Source: Kineothrix alysoides (GTDB taxonomy: Bacteria; Bacillota; Clostridia; Lachnospirales; Lachnospiraceae). Taken from it: a DNA stretch of 64,000 nt. The stretch covers positions 248,001-312,000 of the forward strand of contig NZ_JPNB01000001.1 of assembly GCF_000732725.1 (NCBI RefSeq), in the 5' to 3' direction. The notes under the pieces were generated by a model, which worked only from the letters and a program-made list of their open reading frames with translations, searched no databases and was not told where the DNA came from. A program made the position numbers and the translations under genes. Positions 9,095-18,672 of this stretch are shown here, piece by piece. Numbering within the stretch: position 1 is the first letter of the stretch; each line of letters starts with the position of its first letter.

Positions 9095-9592
9095 ATGAAT
9101 AATGTTATTTTGATCGGTATGCCGGGCTCAGGAAAGAGTACCATAGGTGTGGTACTCGCCAAGCGTCTGGGATACCGTTTTGTAGATTCCGACCTGGTCA
9201 TTCAGGAGAGGACGGGAAAGCTCCTGCATCAGATTATAGAGGAAAAGGGAATTGACGGATTTATCCGCGTGGAAAATGAGGTGAATGAGTCCCTCGACAT
9301 GGAGAAAACGGTCATTGCGACGGGAGGAAGTGCCGTTTACGGCAAGGAGGCCATGGTACACTTCAAAAGCATAGGAACGATAGTATACCTGAGGCTTTCC
9401 TGTGAATCGGTAGCCGATAGGCTGGGTGATTTGAACGAAAGAGGTGTTGCCGTTCGCCAAGGGCAGACGTTAGAGGATTTGTACGAGGAAAGAGTTCCCC
9501 TTTACCAGCGTTATGCAGATATCGTAATCGACTGTGAAGATAAAATGATAAAAGACATAGCAGCGGAGATAGAAGGTGCCTTGAAGAAATAA
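9095..9592 (+). CDS. aroK: shikimate kinase
   Basis: This 165-aa kinase phosphorylates shikimate at the 3-hydroxyl in the shikimate pathway, which feeds chorismate to the trp operon 2 kb away. The P-loop GMPGSGKST is at residues 8-16. The DSD motif of the shikimate site follows in RFVDSDLVIQ, and the GG of ATGGSAVY and the lid arginine region LNERGV are present. It has the recurring leader AAAGG-catATGGTTATAAG-ATG. The second ATG (9095) is the real start, because the first is out of frame. Confidence 0.93.
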   Translation: MNNVILIGMPGSGKSTIGVVLAKRLGYRFVDSDLVIQERTGKLLHQIIEEKGIDGFIRVENEVNESLDMEKTVIATGGSAVYGKEAMVHFKSIGTIVYLRLSCESVADRLGDLNERGVAVRQGQTLEDLYEERVPLYQRYADIVIDCEDKMIKDIAAEIEGALKK

Positions 9593-9708
9593 GAGACACA
9601 GCAAGGTCTATGAATAAAATATCGGGAGGACTGATCGGATAGGTTGGAAAGACAAGCTTTACAACTTTTAAAGTCAGTGTCTGCCGGATAGGACAGCGGA
9701 GTATTAAC

Positions 9709-10620
9709 ATGAAAAAAACAGCACTCACAAGCAGCCTGCTCTTATTTTTGGCAGCCTGCATCTGGGGCTTTGCTTTTGTGGCACAAAGCCTTGGCATGAA
9801 TTATATGGGGCCTCTGATTTTTAACGGCACCCGGTTTTTTTTAGGGGGAATCGTACTTTTGCCCGTAGTATTTATGGGACAGAGAAAAAGAGGCGAGGAG
9901 AGAGGAAAGACACCTTTCTCATTTGCATTAAAGGGTGGCGTATGCTGCGGGCTGGTGCTTTGCGCAGCTTCCATATTTCAACAGATAGGAATTAAATATA
10001 CAACAGTTGGGAAGGCTGGATTTATCACCACTTTGTATATCGTTATCGTGCCGGTTCTCGGCTTGTTCCTGCATAAAAAAGTGCGGGGAAGAGTTTGGAT
10101 AGCCGCCGCAGTTGCGGTATGCGGACTTTATATGTTATGTGTGGGCGAGAACTTTTCGCTGGGAAGAGGGGATATATTTACTTTCATATGTTCAGTCCTG
10201 TTTTCTGTGCATATTTTGCTGATCGATCACTTTGCGCCGAAGATGGACGGGGTGGTATTGTCCTGTATTCAATTTTTCACGGCGGGAGCGATTTGTACTG
10301 TTATGGGCCTTATTCTGGAGCAGCCCTCGTGGGGGCAGCTTCTTGCAGGAATCTGGCCGCTTTTGTATGCGGGTGTCATGTCCTGCGGAGTAGCATATAC
10401 CTTGCAGATCATGGCCCAGAAGAATGTGGAGCCTTCCATGGCTTCCCTCATACTGAGCATGGAGTCTTCGGTATCGCTGTTAGGCGGGTGGCTTATCCTT
10501 GGGCAGGCGTTGTCGCAAAAGGAGCTGTTTGGCTGTGCCCTCGTATTTTCAGCGGTGATCTTAGTACAGCTTCCGGAGAAGAGTCCGAAAGAAAGCGGAA
10601 TATATAAAGAGGCGGTCTGA
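9709..10620 (+). CDS. EamA/DMT family transporter (10-TM)
   Basis: This 303-aa integral membrane protein has two EamA repeats of about five helices each. The first repeat includes LAACIWGFAFVAQSLG near the N-terminus; the second ends in LLGGWLILGQALSQKELFG. These drug/metabolite transporters usually export amino acids, nucleotides or toxic metabolites, but nothing here defines the substrate. The spacing to shikimate kinase (116 bp) leaves operon membership open. Confidence 0.9.
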   Translation: MKKTALTSSLLLFLAACIWGFAFVAQSLGMNYMGPLIFNGTRFFLGGIVLLPVVFMGQRKRGEERGKTPFSFALKGGVCCGLVLCAASIFQQIGIKYTTVGKAGFITTLYIVIVPVLGLFLHKKVRGRVWIAAAVAVCGLYMLCVGENFSLGRGDIFTFICSVLFSVHILLIDHFAPKMDGVVLSCIQFFTAGAICTVMGLILEQPSWGQLLAGIWPLLYAGVMSCGVAYTLQIMAQKNVEPSMASLILSMESSVSLLGGWLILGQALSQKELFGCALVFSAVILVQLPEKSPKESGIYKEAV

Positions 10621-10750
10621 TTTTCCTTATGCAGTATTGACCAAGCCTCGATGCCCCGTTACACCTGCGTTTGTTCAATGCCATCTAAGAAAAATTATTC
10701 TCGGAACTATGCACAGGTATTTAGAAAACGTTGTACTAGGAGGTAACCTC

Positions 10751-11338
10751 ATGGATTGCGGTAAAGTGGGCAAATTGATTTACGATTTGCGAAGAGAAAA
10801 AGGAATGACACAGAAGCAATTGGCGGATGCCATGCACATCAGCGATAAGGCCATTTCGAAATGGGAACGAGGGATGGGCTGTCCGGACGTGTCTTTATTG
10901 CAGGAGTTATCGGGAATCCTGGAAGTTAACATTGAAAAAATTCTGCTGGGGGATTTGGAGCCTAACAGTGCTGAGGCAGGAAATATGAAAAAAGTTAAAT
11001 TTTATGTATGTCCTACCTGCGCAAATATCATAACCTCCGCCGGAGAGGCGCAGATATCCTGCTGCGGACGAAAGCTGACAGCTCTCGTTCCTCAAAAGGC
11101 GCAGGGAGCGCATAGTCTGAATGTGGAGACTGTGGAGGAGGACTATTATATTACGTTCTCTCACGAAATGAGCAAGGAGCATTTTCTTAATTTTATAGCT
11201 TTTGTTACTTTGGACAAGATACTGCTCATAAGGCTGTATCCCGAGCAAAGCGGCGAAGTGCGTTTCCCCAAGCTCAGAGGCAGGGGAACATTATATTTTG
11301 GATGCAGCCGTCACGGTTTGTGGGAAGAAAAATTATAA
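10751..11338 (+). CDS. XRE-family regulator with C-terminal cysteine (metal-binding-like) domain
   Basis: The 195-aa protein has an N-terminal Cro/C1 helix-turn-helix (about residues 8-60: MTQKQLADAMHISDKAISKWERG). A cysteine cluster follows at about residues 84-107 (CPTC and SCCG), resembling the zinc or iron knuckle of desulfoferrodoxin or rubredoxin-like domains. The ATG at 10751 is chosen because AGGAGG sits 7 bp upstream; an in-frame upstream opening at 10637 lacks a ribosome site. The C-terminal part (about 110-195) is unassigned. A metal- or redox-sensing role is inference from the cysteines. Confidence 0.85.
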   Translation: MDCGKVGKLIYDLRREKGMTQKQLADAMHISDKAISKWERGMGCPDVSLLQELSGILEVNIEKILLGDLEPNSAEAGNMKKVKFYVCPTCANIITSAGEAQISCCGRKLTALVPQKAQGAHSLNVETVEEDYYITFSHEMSKEHFLNFIAFVTLDKILLIRLYPEQSGEVRFPKLRGRGTLYFGCSRHGLWEEKL

Positions 11339-11347
11339 AATATAGTC

Positions 11348-11376
11348 TTGACATGAGCAAAATTCAGTGATAGAAT
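11348..11376 (+). promoter_or_regulatory. sigma-A-type promoter of the trp operon leader
   Basis: TTGACA (11348-11353) and TAGAAT (11371-11376) are separated by 17 bp. This is a near-consensus vegetative promoter just upstream of the T-box leader. Confidence 0.75.
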
Positions 11377-11399
11377 ACAGAAAATTAAATAAATCCATG

Positions 11400-11715
11400 A
11401 AAACCGTTGAAGTGGAGATAAAAACAGATGTTGCCCTTACAGAGAGCCGGGATTGCTGAGAACCGGCAGAATGCAGTTTGTTAAATGGACCACGGAGGGC
11501 GCAGTCAAAGGCTACCAGCAGTACAGCCGAGTATTCAGCGACGTAAAGCACACGTTAGTTGCTGGGAATATGATAGTATTCCTTAAAGAGCAGGAGATTT
11601 CGGCATATATTAAAACTTTTAGAATAGATGCTTCTCCTGAATCAAGGTGGCACCGCGGATAGAGATTCTAATCCGCCCTTGACAATATTTTTATATTGTC
11701 AAGGGCGGTTTTTTT
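11400..11715 (+). ncRNA. T-box riboswitch (tRNA-Trp type) controlling the trp operon
   Basis: The leader contains AGAGAGCCGGG with a GCTG/AGAACCGG stem I region (about 11435-11466) and a candidate UGG specifier at 11486-11488. The T-box core AAGGTGGCACCGCGG is at 11644-11658. The bulge UGGC would pair with an acceptor end whose discriminator is G, as tRNA-Trp has. GCGGAT (11655-11660) can pair with ATCCGC (11671-11676) as antiterminator, competing with the terminator at 11673-11708. Known biology: uncharged tRNA stabilises the antiterminator, so trp genes are read when tryptophan is short. A stretch without features (11716-11845) follows before the trpE ribosome site. Confidence 0.93.
11673..11715 (+). 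terminator. T-box attenuator terminator
   Basis: The hairpin has a perfect 16-bp stem (arms 11673-11688 and 11693-11708) with a TTTT loop, followed by seven T residues. This is a strong Rho-independent terminator whose 5' arm overlaps the antiterminator. Confidence 0.95.
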
Positions 11716-11861
11716 GTGTGATAGGAAAATGCTCCTAATTATATAAAAATGGATGCGCAGCACATTTTTGTTCCGTGCATAAGCGCAAATTCCCAAAACG
11801 TGTTACTCGTTGAAATGTGCAATAGCCCTGTTCATCAAAAAAGTAAAAGGAGGAACCCAAT

Positions 11862-13325
11862 ATGTACACACCAACCATGGAAGAAGCTAAGGCCTTTGCC
11901 AAAGATTACAAGATGGTCCCAATCAGCCGGGTCATTTATTCCGATTTCTGCACCCCGATAGAGGTGCTCAGAATATTGAAATCGGTAAGCTGCCACTGTT
12001 ATATGTTAGAAAGTCTTGAGGATACGGATCAATGGGGAAGATACACCTTCTTAGGTTACGACCCCAAATTGGAAATCACCTGCACGGACAGGACAGTGCG
12101 GATCAGCACGGGCACGGAATTAGTTATAAAGGATGCGAATCCTGCCCAGTATATCAGGCAGATTATCGAGGAGAACAAAAGCCCGCGGATCAAAGAGCTT
12201 CCCACTTTTACCGGAGGACTGGTAGGATATTTTTCCTACGATTATATAAAATACAGCGAACCTTCCTTGAATCTCGATGCCAAGGACGAGGAAAACTTCA
12301 AGGACGTGGATCTTATGCTTTTCGATAAGGTGATCGCCTTCGATAATCTGAAGCAGAAAATGATCTTGATCGTCAATATGAAGACGGATTCTCATGAGGA
12401 AAACTATAAGAAAGCAATAAGAGAACTTAACGATATGGAGGCGCTTATTACCAAGGGAACTCCGGCACAGATACAGCCCCTTCGTATCAAATCCGAGTTT
12501 CGTCCGCTTTTTAAGGAGAAGGAATATTGCTGGATGGTAGAAAAAGCGAAGCACTATATCAGAGAAGGAGACATCTTTCAGGTGGTGCTGTCCAACCGGT
12601 TGGAGGCAGATGTGGAAGGAAGCCTCTTCGATACTTACCGGGTGCTTCGAACGACCAATCCTTCCCCCTATATGTTCTACTTCAGCAGCGACGATATCGA
12701 AATAGCAGGCGCTTCGCCGGAGACTTTGGTAAAGCTGGAGAACGGCAGCTTATACACCTTCCCCTTAGCCGGAACGAGACCCAGGGGGAAGACGGAGGAA
12801 GAAGATGAGTCGCTGGAAAAAGAACTGCTTGCGGACCCTAAGGAGCTTGCCGAACATAATATGCTGGTGGACTTGGGCAGAAACGATATCGGTAAGGTCA
12901 GCCGCTTCGGTTCGGTTCATGTGGAGGAATACATGTCCATCGAGAAATTCTCTCATGTTATGCATATCGGTTCTACGGTAAAGGGGGAAATCAGACAAGA
13001 TAAAACACCCTTAGATGCGATAGGCGCGGTGCTCCCTGCAGGAACTCTTTCAGGAGCTCCCAAGATCAGGGCCTGCGAGATTATCAATGAGTTAGAGAAT
13101 AACAAGAGGGGAATATACGGCGGAGCCATAGGATATATCGATTTCACAGGAAATATGGATACCTGCATCGCCATAAGGATTGCATTTAAGAAAAACGGAA
13201 AGGTATTCATCCGCTCGGGAGCAGGAATTGTGGCGGACAGCGTACCTGAAAAAGAATATCAGGAGTGCATCAACAAAGCGAAGGCGGTAATGAACGCCTT
13301 GGAAACGGCAGAAGGAGGAGTCTAA
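11862..13325 (+). CDS. trpE: anthranilate synthase component I
   Basis: This 487-aa chorismate-binding enzyme makes anthranilate from chorismate using ammonia from TrpG. The chorismate-binding core covers about residues 220-480, with signatures ASPETLVKL, PLAGTRPRG, ELLADPKELAEHNMLVDLGRND and PAGTLSGAPK. The N-terminal domain carries the usual tryptophan feedback region, including LLESLEDT-like MLESLEDTDQWGRY. AAAAGGAGG lies upstream of the ATG. It is the first gene after the T-box and is followed by trpG after one base. Confidence 0.97.
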   Translation: MYTPTMEEAKAFAKDYKMVPISRVIYSDFCTPIEVLRILKSVSCHCYMLESLEDTDQWGRYTFLGYDPKLEITCTDRTVRISTGTELVIKDANPAQYIRQIIEENKSPRIKELPTFTGGLVGYFSYDYIKYSEPSLNLDAKDEENFKDVDLMLFDKVIAFDNLKQKMILIVNMKTDSHEENYKKAIRELNDMEALITKGTPAQIQPLRIKSEFRPLFKEKEYCWMVEKAKHYIREGDIFQVVLSNRLEADVEGSLFDTYRVLRTTNPSPYMFYFSSDDIEIAGASPETLVKLENGSLYTFPLAGTRPRGKTEEEDESLEKELLADPKELAEHNMLVDLGRNDIGKVSRFGSVHVEEYMSIEKFSHVMHIGSTVKGEIRQDKTPLDAIGAVLPAGTLSGAPKIRACEIINELENNKRGIYGGAIGYIDFTGNMDTCIAIRIAFKKNGKVFIRSGAGIVADSVPEKEYQECINKAKAVMNALETAEGGV

Positions 13326-13326
13326 A

Positions 13327-13893
13327 ATGATACTGCTAATCGACAATTACGATAGTTTTTCTTATAACTTATATCAGCTTATCGGCTCCATAGACCCCGG
13401 AATTAAGGTAATCCGTAACGACGAACTGACAATTCCCGAAATAGAGAAGCTGGATATCAGCCATATCGTTTTATCGCCCGGCCCGGGCAGACCGGCAGAT
13501 GCGGGAATCTGTGAGAAGGTGATCGAGCATTTTGCAGGGAAGATCCCGATACTCGGCGTATGCCTCGGACATCAGGCGATATGCGAAGTTTACGGCGCAC
13601 AGATATCCTATGCGAAGGAGCTTATGCATGGGAAACAGTCCCAGCTATCGGTGGAGAAGGACTGCAAGCTTTTTAAAGGGCTCCCTGAGATGATTAAAGC
13701 GGCAAGATACCATTCCCTCGCCGCAGTGGAAGAGACCATGCCGGAGGAGCTGCTCATAACGGCGAGAACCGAGGACGGAGAAATCATGGGAGTGAAACAC
13801 AGAGATTTCGAAGTATACGGCGTGCAGTTCCATCCCGAGTCCATCCTTACGCCGAATGGTGAAACGATACTCCGTAACTTTTTAAAGATGTAA
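13327..13893 (+). CDS. trpG: anthranilate synthase component II (glutamine amidotransferase)
   Basis: This 188-aa class I glutamine amidotransferase supplies ammonia to TrpE. The nucleophile Cys79 is in LGVCLGHQAI, and the His-Glu pair is in QFHPESILT. The oxyanion motif SPGPGRPADAG is also present. A free-standing TrpG is typical of Clostridia that do not fuse it to TrpD. Some such subunits serve both anthranilate and aminodeoxychorismate synthesis, but its place here favours tryptophan. Confidence 0.96.
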   Translation: MILLIDNYDSFSYNLYQLIGSIDPGIKVIRNDELTIPEIEKLDISHIVLSPGPGRPADAGICEKVIEHFAGKIPILGVCLGHQAICEVYGAQISYAKELMHGKQSQLSVEKDCKLFKGLPEMIKAARYHSLAAVEETMPEELLITARTEDGEIMGVKHRDFEVYGVQFHPESILTPNGETILRNFLKM

Positions 13894-13917
13894 GCAAATC
13901 TTTAGCGAATAAGAAGC

Positions 13918-14104
13918 AAATAAGCATAAGACACGAATAACTATAAGCTCCGAATAATCATAAGACGCGAATAGCTATAAGCTCTGAATAATCATAAGAC
14001 ACAAATAACTATAAGACGCGAATAATCATAAGAATTGAATAAGCATAAGAACTGGCTCAGCATAGAAATCGAATGAGTATTAAAACTGAATAGAATAGCA
14101 AAAA
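13918..14104 (+). repeat. eleven-unit 17-bp tandem repeat between trpG and trpD
   Basis: Eleven consecutive 17-bp units fill 13918-14104. The consensus is close to GAATAATCATAAGACGC, with alternation between TCATAAGACGC-like and CTATAAGCTCC-like 3' halves. Units at 13952, 13986 and 14020 are almost identical, and the array decays at the 3' end (14054-14104). The trpD ribosome site (GGAAGGGAG) follows immediately. No reading frame of note crosses it. The repeat sits inside the operon transcript. Confidence 0.93.
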
Positions 14105-14122
14105 CGGAAGGGAGATAAGAAG

Positions 14123-15130
14123 ATGATAAAGGAAGCGATTCAAAAGGTAGTAACTAAGCAGGACCTGAGCTATCAGGAGGCGGAAGCGGTAATGGATGAA
14201 ATTATGAGCGGCAGTGCCTCTCAGATTCAGATGTCCGCATACCTGACAGCACTGTCATTAAAGGGAGAGAATATTGAGGAAATCACCGCTTCGGCAGCAG
14301 GCATGAGAAAGCACTGCATTCGCTTGCTTCACGATATGGAAGTATTGGAAATCGTAGGTACGGGGGGAGATAAATCCAATTCCTTCAACATATCCACCAC
14401 CTCGGCAATCGTCGTATCGGCTATGGGAGTCCCTGTTGCCAAGCATGGCAACCGTGCAGCCAGCAGCAAATGCGGAGCGGCTGACGTGCTGGAGGCGTTA
14501 GGAGTGAACATCAATATCTCTCCGGAAAAGAGCAAGGAGCTTCTGGAGAAAATAGGAATCTGCTTTCTGTTCGCGCAGAACTATCATATAGCTATGAAAT
14601 ATGTGGCTCCGGTGAGAAAAGAACTGGGAATCCGCACTGTATTCAATATTCTTGGCCCTCTTTCCAATCCGGCGGGAGCTAATATGCAGCTTCTTGGTGT
14701 ATACGATGAGGAACTGGTGGAGCCCATGGCGAAGGTGCTTGCCAATCTGGGAGTCAAGAACGCAATGGTGGTGTTCGGTCAGGACGGCCTTGATGAGATT
14801 TCCATGAGTTCCCCTACCACCGTGTGTGAAGTAAGAAACAACGAGTTCAAAAAATATACGCTGGAGCCGGAGCAGTTTGGTATGGTAAGATGTAAAAAGG
14901 AAGAATTGCTTGGAGGAACTCCCGAGGAAAATGCGCAGATTACGCTCTCGATTCTGAAAGGAGAAAAGGGACCCAAAAGGGATGCCGTAGTGCTTAATTC
15001 GGCTGCGGCGCTTTATGTGGCGGACTCCTCTCTTACCTTACAGGAGGCGGTTTGCAAAGTGCGGGAAGCGATAGACGATGGAAGTGCATTTAAGCAACTG
15101 GAACGTTTTATATCCTTATCTAATTCCTGA
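14123..15130 (+). CDS. trpD: anthranilate phosphoribosyltransferase
   Basis: This 335-aa enzyme transfers phosphoribose from PRPP to anthranilate. Signatures are the [18 protein letters not shown] loop near residue 75, the [21 protein letters not shown] segment and the [10 protein letters not shown] motif. The length is normal. It begins after the tandem repeat and is separated from trpC by 160-170 bp, so the operon is unusually loose on both sides of this gene. Confidence 0.97.
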   Translation: MIKEAIQKVVTKQDLSYQEAEAVMDEIMSGSASQIQMSAYLTALSLKGENIEEITASAAGMRKHCIRLLHDMEVLEIVGTGGDKSNSFNISTTSAIVVSAMGVPVAKHGNRAASSKCGAADVLEALGVNINISPEKSKELLEKIGICFLFAQNYHIAMKYVAPVRKELGIRTVFNILGPLSNPAGANMQLLGVYDEELVEPMAKVLANLGVKNAMVVFGQDGLDEISMSSPTTVCEVRNNEFKKYTLEPEQFGMVRCKKEELLGGTPEENAQITLSILKGEKGPKRDAVVLNSAAALYVADSSLTLQEAVCKVREAIDDGSAFKQLERFISLSNS

Positions 15131-15220
15131 TATCTGATTTGCGGCAGAAGGAATTACAGGAAGAGATAAAGAGAATATAGAAATCGATTCAAAAACTGGT
15201 TTTAGAAAAAGGAGTTCACA

Positions 15221-15244
15221 GTGTGAAAAATGAATTTTTCACAC
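15221..15244 (+). repeat. perfect 11-bp dyad between trpD and trpC
   Basis: GTGTGAAAAAT (15221-15231) and ATTTTTCACAC (15234-15244) are exact complements around GA. As RNA the loop would open to about 6 nt. With no U-tract after it, it is more likely an operator, a processing site or a weak pause hairpin than a terminator. Confidence 0.6.
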
Positions 15245-15302
15245 GCAAATTTGTCTCTGCGGCCCAAAGTTTGCAGGTTATGAGAAAGGCATGGTTATTA
15301 TT

Positions 15303-16100
15303 ATGATATTAGAGGAAATTGCGGCAAAGACCCGTGTGAGAGTGGAGGAGCAGAAAAAAAAGAGAGACATTTATTCATTGCGAAGGGACGCGGAGGCAAT
15401 GGTCTCCGATATGGAAAAAAGAGGAGACTTTCCCTTTAAGAAGGCGCTATCTGCAGAAGGGATGTCCTTTATTTGTGAGGTGAAGAAGGCTTCTCCGTCG
15501 AAGGGTGTTATTGCTGAGGATTTTCCCTATCTGGATATCGCGAAGGAATATGAAGAGGCGGGAGCGGCGGCGATTTCTGTGCTGACAGAGCCCTGTTATT
15601 TCCTGGGCAGCGACAGCTATCTGGAGCAGATAGCATCGGCGGTGAAGATACCGGTGCTTAGAAAGGACTTTACGGTGGATGAGTATCAGATCTTCGAAGC
15701 GAAGCTGCTTGGTGCCTCCAGTGTTCTGCTGATTTGTACGCTTCTCGAGGAGAAGAGGTTAAAGGAATATCTGGAAATCGCGCATAATCTCGGATTGTCA
15801 GCCCTCGTGGAGGCACATACGGAGGCTGAGGTAGAAGCAGCGCTTCGCGCGGACGCCGGAATCATAGGGGTAAATAACCGGAATCTGAAAACCTTCGAGG
15901 TTGACATAACAACCAGCAATCGTCTGCGGAAACTTGTCCCCGAAGAAATCATCTTCGTATCGGAGAGCGGAATCAAGACGGCGCAGGATGTGGCAATACT
16001 TAAGCAGAATAAGACGGATGCTGTACTGATTGGAGAGACTTTTATGCGGAGTCCCGATAAGAAAAAGCAGCTTTCCATATTGCGGGGAGAAGAAATGTGA
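15303..16100 (+). CDS. trpC: indole-3-glycerol-phosphate synthase
   Basis: This 265-aa TIM-barrel enzyme ring-closes CdRP to indole-glycerol phosphate. Conserved pieces are FICEVKKASPSKG, VLRKDFTVDEYQI, ALVEAHTEAE, GVNNRNLKTFEVD and the phosphate-binding SESGIKTAQDV. An in-frame ATG at 15291 touches the AAAGG ribosome site too closely, so the ATG at 15303 (spacing 13) is preferred. It shares the AAAGG-c-ATGGTTATT tandem-ATG leader with several other genes here. Its stop overlaps the trpF GTG start. Confidence 0.96.
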   Translation: MILEEIAAKTRVRVEEQKKKRDIYSLRRDAEAMVSDMEKRGDFPFKKALSAEGMSFICEVKKASPSKGVIAEDFPYLDIAKEYEEAGAAAISVLTEPCYFLGSDSYLEQIASAVKIPVLRKDFTVDEYQIFEAKLLGASSVLLICTLLEEKRLKEYLEIAHNLGLSALVEAHTEAEVEAALRADAGIIGVNNRNLKTFEVDITTSNRLRKLVPEEIIFVSESGIKTAQDVAILKQNKTDAVLIGETFMRSPDKKKQLSILRGEEM

Positions 16101-16726
16101 AATCGAAAATAAAGATATGCGGACTTACGAGGGAATGCGATATCGATTATGTGAATGAGGCTGGCCCCGAGTATCTCGGCTTTGTGTTTGCAGGCAGCAG
16201 GAGACAGATAGACGAAGCAGGGGCAGCACGCCTTAAGTCCAGAACAAAAAGCGGGATAGCCGCCGTGGGCGTATTCGTGAATGCACCCGCAGAGCAGGTG
16301 ATCAGACTTATGGAGAACGGTATCATCGATATCGTACAGCTTCACGGGCAGGAAACGCCCTCCTATGTGGAAGAAATCAAGCGGCGGGCAAACGGCCCGG
16401 TCATCAAAGCAATTCGTGTTGGAGAAGAAGAATATCCTTCCGCCTTTTTCGAAGAATATGCCAATGCGGGAGCTGATTACTTCTTGTTCGATAGTGGTAC
16501 GTCAGGGGGTGGCTATGGAGGAACAGGAGTGGTCTTTGATTGGAACCGGATTCCAAAGACACCGCTTCCATATTTTCTTGCAGGTGGATTGCATGCAAAG
16601 AATATAGGGACTGCTATTTCTCATGCACAGCCCTATGCGGTGGACATAAGCAGCGGCGTAGAGACAAACGGAGTAAAGGATAGAGATAAAATATTGGAAA
16701 TCATAAGGAGAGTCAGAGATGTCTAA
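16097..16726 (+). CDS. trpF: phosphoribosylanthranilate isomerase
   Basis: This 209-aa TIM-barrel isomerase converts PRA to CdRP. The N-terminal [10 protein letters not shown] contains the catalytic cysteine; the aspartate lies in [16 protein letters not shown], and the phosphate site in [11 protein letters not shown]. The start is GTG at 16097, overlapping the trpC stop by 4 bp, which implies coupling. It runs 8 bp into trpB. Confidence 0.96.
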   Translation: MKSKIKICGLTRECDIDYVNEAGPEYLGFVFAGSRRQIDEAGAARLKSRTKSGIAAVGVFVNAPAEQVIRLMENGIIDIVQLHGQETPSYVEEIKRRANGPVIKAIRVGEEEYPSAFFEEYANAGADYFLFDSGTSGGGYGGTGVVFDWNRIPKTPLPYFLAGGLHAKNIGTAISHAQPYAVDISSGVETNGVKDRDKILEIIRRVRDV

Positions 16727-17903
16727 GGGAAGATTTGGCGTACACGGCGGACAATATGTACCGGAGACGCTTATGAATGAAGTGATTAAGTTAGAAGAAA
16801 GCTACGAGTTTTATAAAAACGATCCTGAATTTAATAGGGAACTCGACGATTTGCTTAAGAACTATGCGGGCCGCCCTTCCCTTCTGTATTATGCAGAGCG
16901 AATGACGAAGGATTTAGGGGGAGCTAAGATTTATTTAAAGAGAGAGGATTTGAATCATACCGGCTCTCACAAAATCAACAATGTATTAGGTCAGGTGCTC
17001 CTTGCGAAGAAAATGGGAAAAACGAGGGTCATCGCGGAAACCGGGGCAGGACAGCATGGCGTGGCTACAGCCACGGCAGCTGCGCTCCTGGGCATGGAAT
17101 GCGAGATTTTCATGGGAAAAGAGGATACGGACAGGCAGGCGTTGAACGTATACCGCATGGAGCTTCTGGGCGCGAAGGTACATCCGGTCACAAGCGGAAC
17201 GATGACGTTAAAGGATGCGGTAAACGAGACGATGCGGGAATGGACCAACAGAGTGAGCGATACCCACTACGTATTGGGCTCCGTTATGGGCCCCCATCCC
17301 TTTCCTACTATTGTCAGGGATTTTCAGAGCGTAATCAGCAAGGAAGCGAGAGAACAGATTCTGGAATACGAAGGAAAGCTGCCTGACGCTGTGGTTGCCT
17401 GTGTAGGCGGCGGAAGCAATGCCATGGGAATGTTTTATAATTTTATCGGAGATAAAGAAGTGGCACTGATAGGCTGCGAGGCGGCAGGACATGGGCTGAA
17501 TACGCAGAAGCATGCGGCGACCATCGCCAAGGGAACGCTAGGCGTATTCCATGGGATGAAATCCTACTTCTGTCAGGACGAATATGGACAGATTGCGCCG
17601 GTTTATTCCATATCTGCCGGTTTGGATTATCCGGGAATCGGGCCGGAGCACGCCAATCTGCACGACAGCGAACGTGCGCAGTATGTTCCCGTTACGGATG
17701 ATGAGGCGGTGGATGCATTTGAGTACCTGGCGAGGACGGAAGGCATTATATGCGCAATAGAGAGTGCCCATGCGGTTGCCCATGTAAGAAAGATAGCATC
17801 CACAATGAAGAAAGACGACGTGATTATTGTCTGTCTTTCCGGCAGAGGTGACAAAGACGTGGCGGCAATCGCCAGATATAAGGGGGTAAATATCCATGAA
17901 TAA
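16719..17903 (+). CDS. trpB: tryptophan synthase beta chain
   Basis: This 394-aa PLP enzyme condenses indole with serine. The PLP lysine is Lys85 in [11 protein letters not shown]; other signatures are [14 protein letters not shown], the [12 protein letters not shown] phosphate cup and CLSGRGDKD near the C-terminus. The length matches the TrpB1 type that pairs with TrpA. It overlaps both neighbours by 8 bp. Confidence 0.98.
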   Translation: MSKGRFGVHGGQYVPETLMNEVIKLEESYEFYKNDPEFNRELDDLLKNYAGRPSLLYYAERMTKDLGGAKIYLKREDLNHTGSHKINNVLGQVLLAKKMGKTRVIAETGAGQHGVATATAAALLGMECEIFMGKEDTDRQALNVYRMELLGAKVHPVTSGTMTLKDAVNETMREWTNRVSDTHYVLGSVMGPHPFPTIVRDFQSVISKEAREQILEYEGKLPDAVVACVGGGSNAMGMFYNFIGDKEVALIGCEAAGHGLNTQKHAATIAKGTLGVFHGMKSYFCQDEYGQIAPVYSISAGLDYPGIGPEHANLHDSERAQYVPVTDDEAVDAFEYLARTEGIICAIESAHAVAHVRKIASTMKKDDVIIVCLSGRGDKDVAAIARYKGVNIHE

Positions 17904-18672
17904 TATTCGTATACAAGACGCTTTCGATCACGGGAAAGCCTTTATCGGTTTTTTGACCGGCGGTGATCCGTCCATAGAGAAAAGTGAAGAATTTATTATG
18001 AAGATGGTGGAAGCCGGATGCGATTTGATAGAAATCGGAATTCCTTTTTCCGACCCTATAGCGGAAGGGCCGGTAATCCAGGAGGCCAATATCCGGGCAC
18101 TAACCGCAGGAACGACTACCGATAAGATATTTGAGCTGGCGAAGAATGTAAGGAAGAAGACAAAGGTACCCTTAGTGTTCCTTACCTATCTGAATCCTGT
18201 ATATAAATACGGATATGAGAAATTCTGTGTAAAATGCGAAGATGCAGGGGTAAATGGACTGATTATTCCCGATATGCCTTATGAAGAAAAGGGTGAGCTT
18301 TTGAAAGTGGCCGGAGAGTACGGAGTAGATATCATCTCTCTCATCGCGCCTACCTCGGAAGAAAGGATAAAAATGATAGCGAAGGATGCGAAAGGCTTTA
18401 TCTACGTAGTGTCTTCCATGGGAGTTACCGGGATGAGAAGCGAAATAAAAACGGATCTAGGAGCTATTTTGTCTTCCGTAAAAGAGGCATCGGATACGCC
18501 CGCTGCAGTCGGCTTTGGTGTCAGCACTCCCGAACAGGCGGAGAAAATAGCGAACATAGCGGACGGTGTTATCGTAGGAAGCGCCATAGTGAAGATCATA
18601 GGGAAATATGGCGAAGAAGCGGGGCAGCCTATTTTTGATTATGTAAAAAGTATGAAGGACGCCATCCGCTAA
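17896..18672 (+). CDS. trpA: tryptophan synthase alpha chain
   Basis: This 258-aa TIM-barrel cleaves indole-glycerol phosphate and channels indole to TrpB. The catalytic Glu is in [11 protein letters not shown] and the Asp in [14 protein letters not shown]; the loop [12 protein letters not shown] is also present. It ends the operon. No clear terminator follows: the 327-bp stretch 18673-18999 is A+T-rich with no gene, and I see only a weak GGAG/CTCC hairpin near 18762-18775 and a 6-bp dyad ATGTCC/GGACAT (18953-18969) before spoVAE. Confidence 0.97.
   Translation: MNNIRIQDAFDHGKAFIGFLTGGDPSIEKSEEFIMKMVEAGCDLIEIGIPFSDPIAEGPVIQEANIRALTAGTTTDKIFELAKNVRKKTKVPLVFLTYLNPVYKYGYEKFCVKCEDAGVNGLIIPDMPYEEKGELLKVAGEYGVDIISLIAPTSEERIKMIAKDAKGFIYVVSSMGVTGMRSEIKTDLGAILSSVKEASDTPAAVGFGVSTPEQAEKIANIADGVIVGSAIVKIIGKYGEEAGQPIFDYVKSMKDAIR

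Noticed and set aside
11429-11482. Short leader peptide reading frame in the trp leader (MLPLQRAG...)
   Set aside because: It has no tryptophan codon run and the T-box explains the control, so classical peptide attenuation is not supported.
11749-11961. 70-aa open frame overlapping the start of trpE
   Set aside because: It overlaps trpE in another frame, has no ribosome site and no recognisable sequence.
13918-14104. Possible CRISPR array
   Set aside because: The 17-bp units are directly adjacent with no spacers and they diverge gradually. There are no cas genes.
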